Source: Paracoccaceae bacterium
Lineage (GTDB): Bacteria; Pseudomonadota; Alphaproteobacteria; Rhodobacterales; Rhodobacteraceae
DNA: 64,000 nt
Direction: 5' to 3'
Assembly (NCBI GenBank): GCA_030066905.1
Contig: JASJAR010000002.1
Location: 62,001 to 126,000 of the forward strand
Shown here: in pieces, positions 47,130 through 56,074 of the stretch
How positions within the stretch are numbered: the first letter of the stretch is position 1
How the letters are laid out: every line of letters starts with the position of its first letter
Position numbers and translations under genes: made by a program
The notes under the pieces: generated by a model
Told to the model about the DNA's origin: nothing
Databases searched by the model: none
What the model saw: the letters and a program-made list of their open reading frames with translations, nothing else

Positions 47130-48032
47130 TTGGATCATACCCAATCGCCGAAACGTCCCGCCGCAGGCTCGCATCTTTGGGCTCTGCTGATCTCTGCGGG
47201 CCTTCTTTGGGGGGTGAACGCACCGATCAGCCAGCACGCGGTTTCAACCGGCCATCACCCGCTTGTTGCCTCATTCTGGAACGTTCTTACGGCTGCCTTG
47301 GCAATCACCGGCTTCGGCCTTGTCACGCGGCAAACGCCGATCCTCAACCGCCAGACGATGGTGTTCTTTGGCGTCACCGGACTTGCCGGAAGAGCTGTGC
47401 CAATTGCGTTGATCTATGTCGCGCTGACGGAATTGCCGGTCAGCGTCGTTGTGCTGCTAATTTCCACAACACCTCTTCTCACGTTGCTGGGCGCGCTGCT
47501 TGGCGGGTCCGAACTGTTGAGCCGCAACCGGCTGATTGGGCTAGTGTTGGGGCTCTTGGCGGTGGGGCTCGTGCTTTGGCCAAGCTGGAGCAGCGAGGGT
47601 CTCTCACAGCCTTTGATGCTGCTCGTGCCGCTGGTCGTTGCGGCGTCCTATGCGTTTGAGACGCTCTTCATCAAGCGCTACCGGCCCCCTGCATTGAATT
47701 CCGTTCAGATGGTCATCGGCTCAACCTGGGCGGCGTCGCTGATGCTTCTGCCGTTCAGCCTCCGGCACGACACCTGGTTCATCTTCACAAATCTTGGCAC
47801 TCCGGAGGCTGCCGTCGTCGGAGGCGCAATCTTTCACCTCTCGGGCTATCTTCTATTCGTCACGCTGATCGACCGGGCCGGTGCGGTATTCGCTTCTCAG
47901 GTGGGCTATGTGGTCACCATCTCAGGGGTACTCTTGGGCGTTGCCCTCATGGGAGAAAACCCCTCCCCCTCGCTGTGGGTCGCCCTCATCGCGCTCTTGC
48001 TCGGCCTCTCCCTTGTCAAACCGCAGCGGTGA
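47130..48032 (+). CDS. EamA/DMT-family transporter
   Basis: A 300-residue inner-membrane protein with about ten helices in two EamA repeats; the first begins LISAGLLWGVNAPISQ and the second covers the C-terminal half. Members export metabolites or amino acids. The TTG at 47130 is favoured because GGAG stands eight bases upstream; TTG at 47118 is possible. Two 60-base lines counted by hand gave 58% GC, against 67% for one line in recR, so it may be a later arrival. The substrate is unknown. Confidence 0.82.
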   Translation: MDHTQSPKRPAAGSHLWALLISAGLLWGVNAPISQHAVSTGHHPLVASFWNVLTAALAITGFGLVTRQTPILNRQTMVFFGVTGLAGRAVPIALIYVALTELPVSVVVLLISTTPLLTLLGALLGGSELLSRNRLIGLVLGLLAVGLVLWPSWSSEGLSQPLMLLVPLVVAASYAFETLFIKRYRPPALNSVQMVIGSTWAASLMLLPFSLRHDTWFIFTNLGTPEAAVVGGAIFHLSGYLLFVTLIDRAGAVFASQVGYVVTISGVLLGVALMGENPSPSLWVALIALLLGLSLVKPQR

Positions 48033-48097
48033 TCGCGTGTTGCGGCGTGGACGGTCGGCCACCCGCCCCAGCCCCCTCGACCGAAGAGGTAACCCCC

Positions 48098-48514
48098 ATG
48101 AAATCCCGAATCGCATGGGTCGCTGACCATGCTTACACCGCGCAAACCGAAGACGGACACGCCATCACCGTTGGGACGGCCCACGGCGACAGCCCCAAAC
48201 CCGGTCCCTCGGCGATGGAGCTCGTTCTCATGGGCGCGGGAAGCTGTGCGTCCTGGGACGTCGTCGAAATCCTCCGCAAATCCCGCCAGGACATCACCGA
48301 TGTCACCTGCGACCTCGAGGCGGACCGCGCGCCCGAGCCGCCCAAGGTTTTCACCCGCATTCATCTTCATTTCACTGTCACGGGCAGCGGCGTCGATGAG
48401 CGCCGCGTCGCCCGCGCGGTGGAGCTTTCGGTCGGCAAGTATTGCTCGGCGTTGAAGATGATCGAAAAGTCCGCCGAGATTACCCATGAGTTCGACGTGG
48501 TCGAGGTCGCCTAG
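48098..48514 (+). CDS. OsmC-family protein
   Basis: A 138-residue protein of the OsmC/Ohr fold, with GPSAMELVLMGAGSCASWDVV and a second cysteine in VGKYCSALKM. These two cysteines are the peroxide-reacting pair in the family, here in the YhfA-like form. It probably reduces organic hydroperoxides. It follows the EamA gene by 65 bases. Confidence 0.86.
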   Translation: MKSRIAWVADHAYTAQTEDGHAITVGTAHGDSPKPGPSAMELVLMGAGSCASWDVVEILRKSRQDITDVTCDLEADRAPEPPKVFTRIHLHFTVTGSGVDERRVARAVELSVGKYCSALKMIEKSAEITHEFDVVEVA

Positions 48515-48518
48515 CGCC

Positions 48519-48600
48519 CCCCGTCCCGGGCTCGACCCGGGACCTCGACCGGCTTGGGCACGTGTCGCTCCACGAGGCCCCGGATCAGGTCCGGGGCGCG
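48519..48600. repeat. REP-like bipartite palindromic element, copy 1
   Basis: CCCGTCCCGGGCTCGACCCG opens the left palindrome and GGCCCCGGATCAGGTCCGGG the right, separated by about 30 less conserved bases. The same element in reverse orientation is at 52870-52948. It lies between osmC and the Lrp gene. Confidence 0.75.
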
Positions 48601-48621
48601 GTGGCCTCATTTACTCCACGC

Positions 48622-49098
48622 CTACACCGGCAGCGCCGTCGTCCGCCGCACCGTCCTCAACGCAAAAGACGAGTGCATCTGTGCCACGCCGGGTAGCCGC
48701 GCCAAGTACCGCCGGTGTATGCGAGCGAAATCCTCGGTGTCGGCGGCGATGACCTTGAGCTGGTAATCCGCCGTTCCCGCCATGAGATGGCATTCGAGCA
48801 CGTTCTCGATCAGCGCCACCTCCCGCTCGAAGGCTTCGAGAATCTCGTCGGCCTGCCCCGACAGGGTGATCTCAACGAATACGATCGTCGGCATTCCGAG
48901 CACCCGCGCGTCGAGCAGCGCCACGTAATCCCGGATCACTCCGGCTGTTTCGAGACGCCCGACCCTGCGGTGACAGGCCGAGGCCGAAAGATTCACCGCG
49001 TCGGCAAGTTCCGCGTTCGACATCCGCCCCCGCCGTTGCAGGAGGTGGAGGATTCGACGGTCTGTGTCGTCAAGTTCGAAATCTGTCGAAGATCGCAT
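48622..49098 (-). CDS. Lrp/AsnC-family regulator, probably of ald
   Basis: A 158-residue regulator. The N-terminal HTH contains LDDTDRRILHLLQRRGRMSN and NLSASACHRRVGRLE; the C-terminal RAM domain has ECHLMAGTADYQLKV. Lrp-type proteins respond to amino acids. It is divergent from ald, the usual place for an alanine-responsive activator. I chose the ATG at 49098 (MRSSTDFEL). Confidence 0.9.
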   Translation of the reverse strand: MRSSTDFELDDTDRRILHLLQRRGRMSNAELADAVNLSASACHRRVGRLETAGVIRDYVALLDARVLGMPTIVFVEITLSGQADEILEAFEREVALIENVLECHLMAGTADYQLKVIAADTEDFARIHRRYLARLPGVAQMHSSFALRTVRRTTALPV

Positions 49099-49113
49099 TG
49101 TATAACGTACATG

Positions 49114-49121
49114 TTGCGCAA
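49114..49121. promoter_or_regulatory. Candidate Lrp-family operator between the regulator gene and ald
   Basis: TTGCGCAA is a perfect 8-bp palindrome in the 118-base divergent gap, 16 bases upstream of the regulator ATG. It is short, so chance is possible. Confidence 0.3.
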
Positions 49122-49216
49122 GATTCTCCAATGATGGCTACCCCATGGGACAGAAAATGCGAAGAAAATCCGTCCGACTTCGGCGATGCTCTGCCCGAGC
49201 GATCCGGAGATCACCC

Positions 49217-50335
49217 ATGCGCATCGGCTGCCCCAAGGAAGTCAAACCCCAGGAATTCCGCGTCGGGATGACGCCGAACACCGCCCGCGAGGCCGTTGCT
49301 CACGGTCATGAGGTGCGCGTCGAGACCGGCGCCGGGATCGGTTCTGGCTTTGCCGATGCCGATTACACCGCTGCCGGAGCGCAGATCGCTCAGACGGCCG
49401 AAGAGGTTTTCGCCGAGGCCGAGATGATCGTGAAGGTGAAAGAGCCGCAGGCCCCGGAACGTGCCCGGCTTCGGGAGGGCCAGCTCCTCTTCACCTATCT
49501 CCATCTCGCTCCAGACCCCGACCAGACCCACGACCTCCTCGCGAGCGGTGCCACGGCCATCGCCTACGAGACCGTAACCGACCCCGCCGGCGGCCTGCCG
49601 CTGCTCGCGCCGATGTCGGAAGTCGCCGGCAAGCTCGCCCCGCAAATGGGTGCCTGGACGCTCCAGAAAGCCAATGGCGGGCGTGGCGTGCTGATGGGCG
49701 GTGTGCCAGGCGTGGGCCCTGCGAAGGTCGCGGTCATCGGCGGCGGAGTGGTTGGAACGCATGCCGCCCGGGTCGCGGCCGGCATGGGGGCCGAGGTGAC
49801 CGTACTCGACCGGTCGCTACCGCGCCTGCGCCATGTCGACGAGGTTTTCGGGGGCGTCTTCCGGACCCGCTATGCAAGCCGCGGCAACACTGCCGAACTC
49901 GTGGCCGAGGCGGATATGGTCGTGGGCGCGGTTCTCGTGCCCGGCGCCGCAGCGCCAAAGCTCGTCACCCGTGCTGGGCTTTCGACGATGAAGCCCGGGG
50001 CGGCCATCGTCGACGTCGCCATCGATCAGGGCGGTTGCTTTGAGACCTCACGGCCCACGACCCACGACGACCCGATCTTCGAGGTCGATGGAATCATGCA
50101 TTATTGTGTGGCAAACATGCCGGGTGCCGTGGCGCGGACGGCAACCATTGCTCTGACGAACGCCACCCTGCCCTATCTTCTGGCATTGGCCGATAATGGC
50201 TGGCGTACGGCCTGCCTTGTCGACCCCCACCTCGCCAACGGGCTCAACGTCCATGCCGGCCGGCTGACCAATGCCGCCGTCGCCGAGGCGCTGGCGCTCG
50301 ACGCCATCGCCCCGGAAGACGCGCTCGCTGCTTAG
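49217..50335 (+). CDS. ald: Ald, L-alanine dehydrogenase
   Basis: A 372-residue NAD-dependent enzyme interconverting alanine with pyruvate and ammonia. It opens [20 protein letters not shown], has the catalytic TYLHLAPD region and the Rossmann motif [20 protein letters not shown]. The C-terminal block [19 protein letters not shown] is diagnostic. The ATG at 49217 fits the family; the frame upstream is spurious. Its stop overlaps that of convergent mscL. Confidence 0.95.
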   Translation: MRIGCPKEVKPQEFRVGMTPNTAREAVAHGHEVRVETGAGIGSGFADADYTAAGAQIAQTAEEVFAEAEMIVKVKEPQAPERARLREGQLLFTYLHLAPDPDQTHDLLASGATAIAYETVTDPAGGLPLLAPMSEVAGKLAPQMGAWTLQKANGGRGVLMGGVPGVGPAKVAVIGGGVVGTHAARVAAGMGAEVTVLDRSLPRLRHVDEVFGGVFRTRYASRGNTAELVAEADMVVGAVLVPGAAAPKLVTRAGLSTMKPGAAIVDVAIDQGGCFETSRPTTHDDPIFEVDGIMHYCVANMPGAVARTATIALTNATLPYLLALADNGWRTACLVDPHLANGLNVHAGRLTNAAVAEALALDAIAPEDALAA

Positions 50336-50748
50336 GCGGACTGCGCTTTCAGTGCATCGCGGATCTCGGCGAGAAGCTCCTCCTGGGTCGGCCCCGTCGG
50401 CTCTTCGGGCGCCGGCTCTTCCTCCTTCATGGCCGCGTCCTTTACGCGGTTGACCATCTTCACAAGGAGAAACACTACCCAGGCGATTATGAGAAAGTTG
50501 ATCACCGCCATGATGAAGTTGCCGTAAGCGAACATCGCAGCATCGTCTCCCTCTCCCAGGGCGACGCCGAGACCCGAGAAATCGATCCCGCCGGTGAAGA
50601 GGCTGATAATTGGGTTGATCAGATCGTCGACGAGCGACGTCACGATGGCCGTGAACGCCGCGCCGATGATGATGCCGACGGCCATGTCCATCACATTGCC
50701 TTTGGCGATAAACTCCTGGAATTCTTTGATCATGTCTGCGGTCCCCAT
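50332..50748 (-). CDS. mscL: MscL, large-conductance mechanosensitive channel
   Basis: A 138-residue channel protein that opens under high membrane tension. The N-terminal amphipathic helix [19 protein letters not shown] leads into TM1 ([19 protein letters not shown]). TM2 ([20 protein letters not shown]) follows and then a charged cytoplasmic tail ending in a coiled bundle. Length and layout are normal. ATG at 50748 or 50733. Confidence 0.94.
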   Translation of the reverse strand: MGTADMIKEFQEFIAKGNVMDMAVGIIIGAAFTAIVTSLVDDLINPIISLFTGGIDFSGLGVALGEGDDAAMFAYGNFIMAVINFLIIAWVVFLLVKMVNRVKDAAMKEEEPAPEEPTGPTQEELLAEIRDALKAQSA

Positions 50749-50868
50749 GTTGATCTGCCGGCTTCGCGGCCTTGGCGCACAGGGACTAGCATGAAATCAC
50801 ACATGCTCAACCGTTTAACTTCGGGGGCGCTGGGGCTAGGTGCTGAACAACGCACAAGGAGCCTCGTC

Positions 50869-51570
50869 ATGAACGCCCCCGCCCAATTTCCCGTCGCCGC
50901 CCGCTGGCCCGCCAAACACCCCGAACGCCTGCAGCTCTACTCTTTCCCGACGCCGAACGGCGTGAAGGTCTCGATCGCTTTGGAAGAACTCGGCCTGCCT
51001 TATGAGCCCCATCGGGTCACGCTGTCGGACGACGACGTCAAGAGCCCCGAGTTCCTGTCGATCTCGCCCAACAACAAGATCCCAGCCATCGTCGATCCCG
51101 ACGGGCCGGGAGGTGCGCCGTTGGCACTGTTCGAGTCCGGTGCCATCCTCATCTATCTCGCCGAGAAGACCGGGCGGCTCATTGGCGCGGGAGCCGCGAA
51201 ACCCGAGACAATCAAGTGGCTCATGTGGCAAATGGGCGGGCTCGGTCCGATGCTCGGCCAGATGGGCTTCTTCGTGAAGTTCGCCGGCAGGGACATCGAG
51301 GACCCACGGCCGCGCGAGCGCTACGTGAACGAGGCCAAGCGGCTTCTCAATGTCCTCGAAACCCACCTCTCCGATGGCAGGGATTGGGTAACAGGCACCT
51401 ATTCGATCGCCGATATCGCCATCGTCCCCTGGCTTCGCGCACTCGACTTCTACGAGGCCAAAGACATGGTGGGTTGGAGCGATCACCCCCATATCGTGGC
51501 CTATCTCGATCGGTTTCTGGCCCGCCCGGCCGTCCAGCGCGGGCTGGACATACCTTCGCGCGAGGGCTGA
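50869..51570 (+). CDS. Glutathione S-transferase family protein (Ure2/YfcG-like)
   Basis: A 233-residue enzyme with an N-terminal thioredoxin-like domain (LYSFPTPNGVKVSIALEELG, ISPNNKIPAIVDPDG, LFESGAILIYLAE) and a C-terminal helical domain. SFPTPNG and the NNKIP and ESGAI blocks place it with the nu-class YfcG/Ure2 group, which reduces glutathione disulfides. The start at MNAPAQFP is preceded by AAGGAG. No operon partner is evident. Confidence 0.87.
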   Translation: MNAPAQFPVAARWPAKHPERLQLYSFPTPNGVKVSIALEELGLPYEPHRVTLSDDDVKSPEFLSISPNNKIPAIVDPDGPGGAPLALFESGAILIYLAEKTGRLIGAGAAKPETIKWLMWQMGGLGPMLGQMGFFVKFAGRDIEDPRPRERYVNEAKRLLNVLETHLSDGRDWVTGTYSIADIAIVPWLRALDFYEAKDMVGWSDHPHIVAYLDRFLARPAVQRGLDIPSREG

Positions 51571-52041
51571 TCACTCGGCCGCCGCCGCGTTCTGAGACGG
51601 CAGGCGGCCGGTCAGCACATAGCGCAGGATCTCGACGACCTGGTCGGGCGTCTCGGCCACGGCAAGCGCTGCGGCATCGACTTCCTTCAGGGCGTGCTGG
51701 TGCTCCGGCGAATGCAGCACGATCAGCGCCTTGCCCCTGGCCGAAGCATAGCCGGCATCGAATGCCGCGTTCCACTGCTTGTACTTCTCGCCGAAGCGGA
51801 CGACCACCACATCGGCCTCCTCAATCCCCCGACGTGTCCGGATCGCGTTGAGCATGGCGCCTTTGTGGTCGTGCCAGTATTTCGACGCCTCGGCCCCGAG
51901 GATCGTGACGCCGCAATCGTCGGATGCCGCGTGATCGGTCACAGGGGCGGAGAACTTCACATCGAGGTCGGCCGCGCCGGCGGCGATCTCCTCGCGCCAG
52001 TCGGTGTGAATTTCTCCCGAAAGATAAACCTTGAGTGTCAT
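51571..52041 (-). CDS. YtoQ-family protein
   Basis: A 156-residue cytoplasmic protein starting MTLKVYLSGEIHTDWREEI, with TDHAASDDCG, ADVVVVRFGEKYKQWNAAFD and a C-terminal helix. These match the YtoQ family, whose members resemble nucleoside deoxyribosyltransferase folds. The biochemical role is not established. It converges with the GST gene without overlap. Confidence 0.82.
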   Translation of the reverse strand: MTLKVYLSGEIHTDWREEIAAGAADLDVKFSAPVTDHAASDDCGVTILGAEASKYWHDHKGAMLNAIRTRRGIEEADVVVVRFGEKYKQWNAAFDAGYASARGKALIVLHSPEHQHALKEVDAAALAVAETPDQVVEILRYVLTGRLPSQNAAAAE

Positions 52042-52122
52042 CGCCGCTCCTCCCTAATCTCGCTCCCAAGCATAAGGCGCGGGTGCTGGGAGGCAAACCG
52101 GGCGCGAACGAGGCTGAGCGGC

Positions 52123-52785
52123 ATGGGACGGGACGGGCCCCGGGAGACGGACCTTTATCCGCCGGTAAAGGCGTATCTCGAAGCGATGGGTTTTGAGGTC
52201 AAAGGCGAGGTCGCCTCGGCCGATGTCGTCGCCATGCGCCCCGGGGAGGACCCGGTCGTCGTCGAGCTCAAGACCGGATTTTCGCTGGCACTTTTCCACC
52301 AGGGCGTGGAGCGCCAGGCGGTGACCGACTGGGTCTATCTCGCCGTCCCGCGCCTCACCGGGCGGCGCTTCCAAACGGCGCTCAGGTCGAACATCGCGCT
52401 CTGCCGCCGGCTGGGGCTTGGGCTTCTGACCGTGCGGCTTCGGGATGGGCTCTGCGAGCCCCATCTCGACCCCGCCCCCTACCGGCCGCGCAAAAACGCC
52501 GCGCGCAAGGGACGGCTGATCCGCGAGTTCGCCCGCCGGGTCGGCGACCCAAACACCGGAGGGAGCCGCGGCCCGGTGATGACCGCCTACCGCCAGGACG
52601 CGCTGCGCTGTCTGGCCATGGTCGCCGCAGCACCGACGAAAGCGAGTGTCGTTGCCGCCGAGACAGGGGTGGTCACGGCGAGGCGCATCATGTCGGACGA
52701 CCATTACGGATGGTTCGAGCGTGTTGAGCGGGGCGTCTATGCGGCAAGCCCGAAGGGTCGTGATGCCCTTGAGGGACGGGTTTGA
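52123..52785 (+). CDS. DUF2161 PD-(D/E)XK-like protein
   Basis: A 220-residue protein with a nuclease-like core: an N-terminal helix YPPVKAYLEAMGFEVKGEVA, then ADVVAM and VVVELKTGFSL, which supply the D...ExK motif of PD-(D/E)XK folds. The C-terminal half looks like a winged helix (ASVVAAETGVVTARRIM). The DUF2161 family is uncharacterised. The start at MGRDGPRE fits; the long frame upstream is antisense to ytoQ. Confidence 0.8.
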   Translation: MGRDGPRETDLYPPVKAYLEAMGFEVKGEVASADVVAMRPGEDPVVVELKTGFSLALFHQGVERQAVTDWVYLAVPRLTGRRFQTALRSNIALCRRLGLGLLTVRLRDGLCEPHLDPAPYRPRKNAARKGRLIREFARRVGDPNTGGSRGPVMTAYRQDALRCLAMVAAAPTKASVVAAETGVVTARRIMSDDHYGWFERVERGVYAASPKGRDALEGRV

Positions 52786-52869
52786 AGCAGTCGCAGACAG
52801 ATCTAACCGCGCGACCGATCCTGGCCTTTTGCGGATGTTTGGCTCGCGCTCCAAAGCTATAGCGGAACA

Positions 52870-52948
52870 CGCCCCGGACTTGATCCGGGGCCTCGATCGA
52901 CCGGAGTGCCAAGCCTATCGGGGTCCCGGGTCAAGCCCGGGACGGGAG
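52870..52948. repeat. REP-like bipartite palindromic element, copy 2 (inverted)
   Basis: CGCCCCGGACTTGATCCGGG and TCCCGGGTCAAGCCCGGGAC, about 30 bases apart, are the reverse complement of copy 1 at 48519-48600 with few changes in the palindromes and more in the spacer. It ends 9 bases before the pheT stop and may end the pheT transcript. Confidence 0.75.
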
Positions 52949-52956
52949 AAGCCAAC

Positions 52957-55353
52957 CTACCCCCGCAGCACCCCGCCCGTCGCCTTCTCGACCTTATCGA
53001 CAATCCTCGCGGCCACCGCGTCGATGTCCTCTTCGGTCAGTGTCGTCTCGCTTGGCTGAAGCCGAACGGCGATGGCGAGCGACTTCTTGCCTTCCCCGAC
53101 CGCCCCGCCGACGAACTCATCGAACACCGAAACGCTCTCGATGAGCGTCTTGTCGGCCCCTTGGGCTGCGTTGACCAGAGCGAGCGCCTCGACACCGGCA
53201 TCGACGACAAAGGCGAAATCTCGCTCGACAGCCTGCAAATCGGAAATCTCCAGCGCCGCCCGTCCAGGCCCCTTGGAGCGGGGTTCGGGGACTTCATCGG
53301 GCCAGATGGTCAATGCCATCGCGGGGCCTTTGACATCCATTGCGCGGAGCACTTTGGGGTGCAGCTCGCCAAAAACGCCGAGCACCTTCTTAGGCCCGAG
53401 CGCGATCATCGCGTGCCGTCCCGGGTGCCACCAGTCCCGCGCGCCGCGCAAAACCTGCACCTTCGCCGGTGCTCCAAGGGCGGCCAGCACCGCTTCGGCA
53501 TCGGCCCTGACGTCGAAGACATCGACCGGGCGTCGGCTCCCATGGGGGTCGCGGGGGCCGGTGTGGCCGACGAGAAGCCCCGAGACCTGAGTATGCTGTT
53601 CGCCGGGCTCACCGCCGTGGAAGGCCGCGCCGACCTCGAAGAGGGCCAAATCCGCAAAGCCTCGCGCCTGGTTGCGCGCGGCCGCCTGGAGAAGCCCCGG
53701 CAGGAGGGCCGGGCGCATATGGCTCATCTCCGAGGAGATCGGGTTCTCAAGCCGCGTCTCCTCCCCGCCGCCGCCGAAAAGCTCCGCCGAGGCCCGGTCG
53801 ATGAAGCTGTAGGTCACGCATTCGTTGTAGCCGAGCGCGGCCATCGTCCGCCGGGCGGCGCGCTCGCGTTTCTGGTGCAGCGTCAGGATCGGCCGGGCGA
53901 TCCCTTGGGTCGGCCGGGTCATCGGTTTCGGTTCGAGCTTTGTGAGCGAGGCGATCCGCGCAACCTCTTCGACAAGGTCCGCCTGCCCCCGCACATCCGG
54001 CCGCCAGGAGGGCGGATGCGCCATGTCGCCCTCGAGCCGGAAGCCCAACGCTTCGAGCGTGGCTCGCTGTTCCTCCTCGGGAAGCGACATGCCCACAAGG
54101 CTCTCGATCCGCTTGGTATCGAGCCGGTAGGCCCGGTCATCAACCGGCACCTCGCCGGCGACCACCACCTCCGAAGGCTCACCCCCGCAGAGCTCGAGCA
54201 CCATCGCCGTGGCCAACTCCAGCCCGGGGAGCGTGAAGGCTGGGTCCACACCCCGCTCGAAGCGGTACTTCGCATCCGAGTTGATCTTCAGATCGCGGGC
54301 GGTGAGCGCGGTCGTCACCGGGTTCCAGTAAGCGCTTTCGAGAAAGACGTTCACCGTCTCCCCGGTCACGCCCGACACTTCGCCGCCCATGATGCCTGCG
54401 ATGCTCTCGACGGCCTTGTCGTCGGAGATGAGCACCTGATCCCGGCGGAATCGGTAGGTCTTCTCGTCGAGGGCGAGAAGCTCCTCGCCGCCCGTCGCCA
54501 GATGCACCCTCAAGTCACCCGCCACCTTGTCGGCGTCGAAGACATGCAAGGGCCGGTTCCGGTCGAAGGTGAAGAAGTTGGTGATGTCCACAAGCGCCGA
54601 AATCGGCCGGAGCCCAATGGCCTTCAGCCGCGCCTGGAGCCAAGCGGGCGAGGGCCCGTTCTTCACGCCCCGTATGACCCGCCCGGCAAAGACCGGCGCG
54701 TGTTCAAGCGCGTCGGCGTCGATCGTCACGCCGATGGGGCAGGGGAACGCGCCCGGCACCGGCGCCACGGGGGTCTCGATGAGCCTCCCAAGCCCGCGTG
54801 CCGCCAGATCGCGGGCGATCCCGTGGACCCCGAGCGCATCGCCCCGGTTCGGAGTGATCGCGATCTCTATGACGGGGTCAACCTTGGCGGGATCGTTCTC
54901 GATGAGCCAGTCGGCGAAGCTTTCGCCCACCTCCCCCGAGGGCAGCTCGATGATCCCATCGTGCTCGTCCGACAGCTCCATCTCCCGTTCGGAGGCCATC
55001 ATCCCATGGCTTTCCACACCGCGGATCTTGCCGACCTGAATGGTGGTGTCGATGCCGGGGACGTAGGTGCCAGGATGGGCGACGACCACGGTGATCCCCG
55101 CCCGCGCATTGGGCGCGCCGCAGATGATCTGTTTCATTCCCCGGTCGGTCTCCACCTCGCAGACCCTGAGCCGGTCGGCATCCGGGTGCTGTTCGGTCGA
55201 CACCACCTTGCCGATGGTGAAAGGTTTCAGCGTATCGAGCGGATTGACCACCTCCTCGACCTCGAGGCCGAGGTCTGTAAGGGTCTCGGCGATCTCCTCA
55301 ACGGTCGCCTCGGTTTCCAGATGCTCTTTCAGCCAGGACAGCGTGAACTTCAT
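52957..55353 (-). CDS. pheT: PheT, phenylalanyl-tRNA synthetase beta subunit
   Basis: A 798-residue protein of the heterotetrameric enzyme that charges tRNA-Phe. It starts MKFTLSWLKEHLETEATV, has an EMAP/tRNA-binding domain (VCEVETDRGMKQIICGAPN), the B3/B4 editing region and a C-terminal FDX-ACB domain. Length is normal. Unusually, it is not adjacent to pheS: a DUF2513 gene and an opposite-strand small frame lie between. Confidence 0.96.
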   Translation of the reverse strand: MKFTLSWLKEHLETEATVEEIAETLTDLGLEVEEVVNPLDTLKPFTIGKVVSTEQHPDADRLRVCEVETDRGMKQIICGAPNARAGITVVVAHPGTYVPGIDTTIQVGKIRGVESHGMMASEREMELSDEHDGIIELPSGEVGESFADWLIENDPAKVDPVIEIAITPNRGDALGVHGIARDLAARGLGRLIETPVAPVPGAFPCPIGVTIDADALEHAPVFAGRVIRGVKNGPSPAWLQARLKAIGLRPISALVDITNFFTFDRNRPLHVFDADKVAGDLRVHLATGGEELLALDEKTYRFRRDQVLISDDKAVESIAGIMGGEVSGVTGETVNVFLESAYWNPVTTALTARDLKINSDAKYRFERGVDPAFTLPGLELATAMVLELCGGEPSEVVVAGEVPVDDRAYRLDTKRIESLVGMSLPEEEQRATLEALGFRLEGDMAHPPSWRPDVRGQADLVEEVARIASLTKLEPKPMTRPTQGIARPILTLHQKRERAARRTMAALGYNECVTYSFIDRASAELFGGGGEETRLENPISSEMSHMRPALLPGLLQAAARNQARGFADLALFEVGAAFHGGEPGEQHTQVSGLLVGHTGPRDPHGSRRPVDVFDVRADAEAVLAALGAPAKVQVLRGARDWWHPGRHAMIALGPKKVLGVFGELHPKVLRAMDVKGPAMALTIWPDEVPEPRSKGPGRAALEISDLQAVERDFAFVVDAGVEALALVNAAQGADKTLIESVSVFDEFVGGAVGEGKKSLAIAVRLQPSETTLTEEDIDAVAARIVDKVEKATGGVLRG

Positions 55354-55496
55354 CTTAACATTCCGTTGCTCGGCGCCGTTGCGCCCATTGTTGGCGAAAC
55401 CCCGCCCAATCGCGACTTATCCACAGGATTTCCCTTCCCCGGGCGACAAACCGCGGTAGCTTCGCGGTCGGTGGGGGCAGACCGTGAGGGACTGCC

Positions 55497-55670
55497 ATGG
55501 AAGAGCCGGGACTTGCGAGCCTGAAGCTCGGAGCCATCATTCTGACCCTGCTCGGCGTCTGGGGCTTCGGCATGGAAGCCGAGCGCGACCGGAGCCCGGG
55601 CCGCATCGTCATGGACAGCCAGAAACAGGCCTGCGGCGGGATGGCGGGGTTTTTCGGGTGTGAGAGGTAG
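55497..55670 (+). CDS. Possible 57-residue single-pass membrane protein
   Basis: An ATG frame of 58 codons with GAGGG upstream encodes one hydrophobic segment (LKLGAIILTLLGVWGFGM) and a tail with two cysteines (QACGGMAGFFGC). No family is recognised. It lies on the opposite strand to pheT and the DUF2513 gene, in a gap that is otherwise empty. Too short to be sure. Confidence 0.4.
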   Translation: MEEPGLASLKLGAIILTLLGVWGFGMEAERDRSPGRIVMDSQKQACGGMAGFFGCER

Positions 55671-55723
55671 GTGAATTGCCGCACTGGCCACCGCCGAAGA
55701 AATTGCCCCGTCTGGTTCCACGA

Positions 55724-56074
55724 TCATATCCTGACACCAAGTTTTTCTGACGCCTCTTGCTTCAGATAGGCAAGTGCCAAGTCCATGAGCATTCCCAAAG
55801 AGGCGCCGCCGATCTTCGCGGCTGCGTCCTTCGTGCGGTTCCAGACTGTGTCTGAGCGAATTGCGTCGAGATAGTCATGGCCCTGATTGGTCATTCGATA
55901 TCCTCCGCCCGCAGTCCGCGTCAGGAAACCTGCGTCACAGAGCAAGTGAATGTGGTAAACTCTCCGTCGCTCCTCCGCGGCCTCACCAAGCGTGCTCTGG
56001 TGCGAAAAAACGAAGTCGTCCTGTGCCTCAATCTCGAACAGCAGATCCCTCAGAAAGTCGTTATCGCGCTTCAC
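55724..56074 (-). CDS. DUF2513 protein coupled to pheS
   Basis: A 116-residue protein that starts [20 protein letters not shown], the typical opening of DUF2513, with a winged-helix-like centre ([20 protein letters not shown]) and [14 protein letters not shown] [15 protein letters not shown]. The end [19 protein letters not shown] is also usual. The function is unknown; relatives are common on mobile elements. The start is GTG at 56074 inside the pheS stop (GTGA), so it is translated with pheS. Confidence 0.8.
   Translation of the reverse strand: MKRDNDFLRDLLFEIEAQDDFVFSHQSTLGEAAEERRRVYHIHLLCDAGFLTRTAGGGYRMTNQGHDYLDAIRSDTVWNRTKDAAAKIGGASLGMLMDLALAYLKQEASEKLGVRI

Noticed and set aside
52906..55524. 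An 872-codon open frame on the plus strand across pheT
   Set aside because: It is fully antisense to pheT, has low-complexity Arg/Gly/His-rich content and no family motif; GC-rich genes produce such shadow frames.
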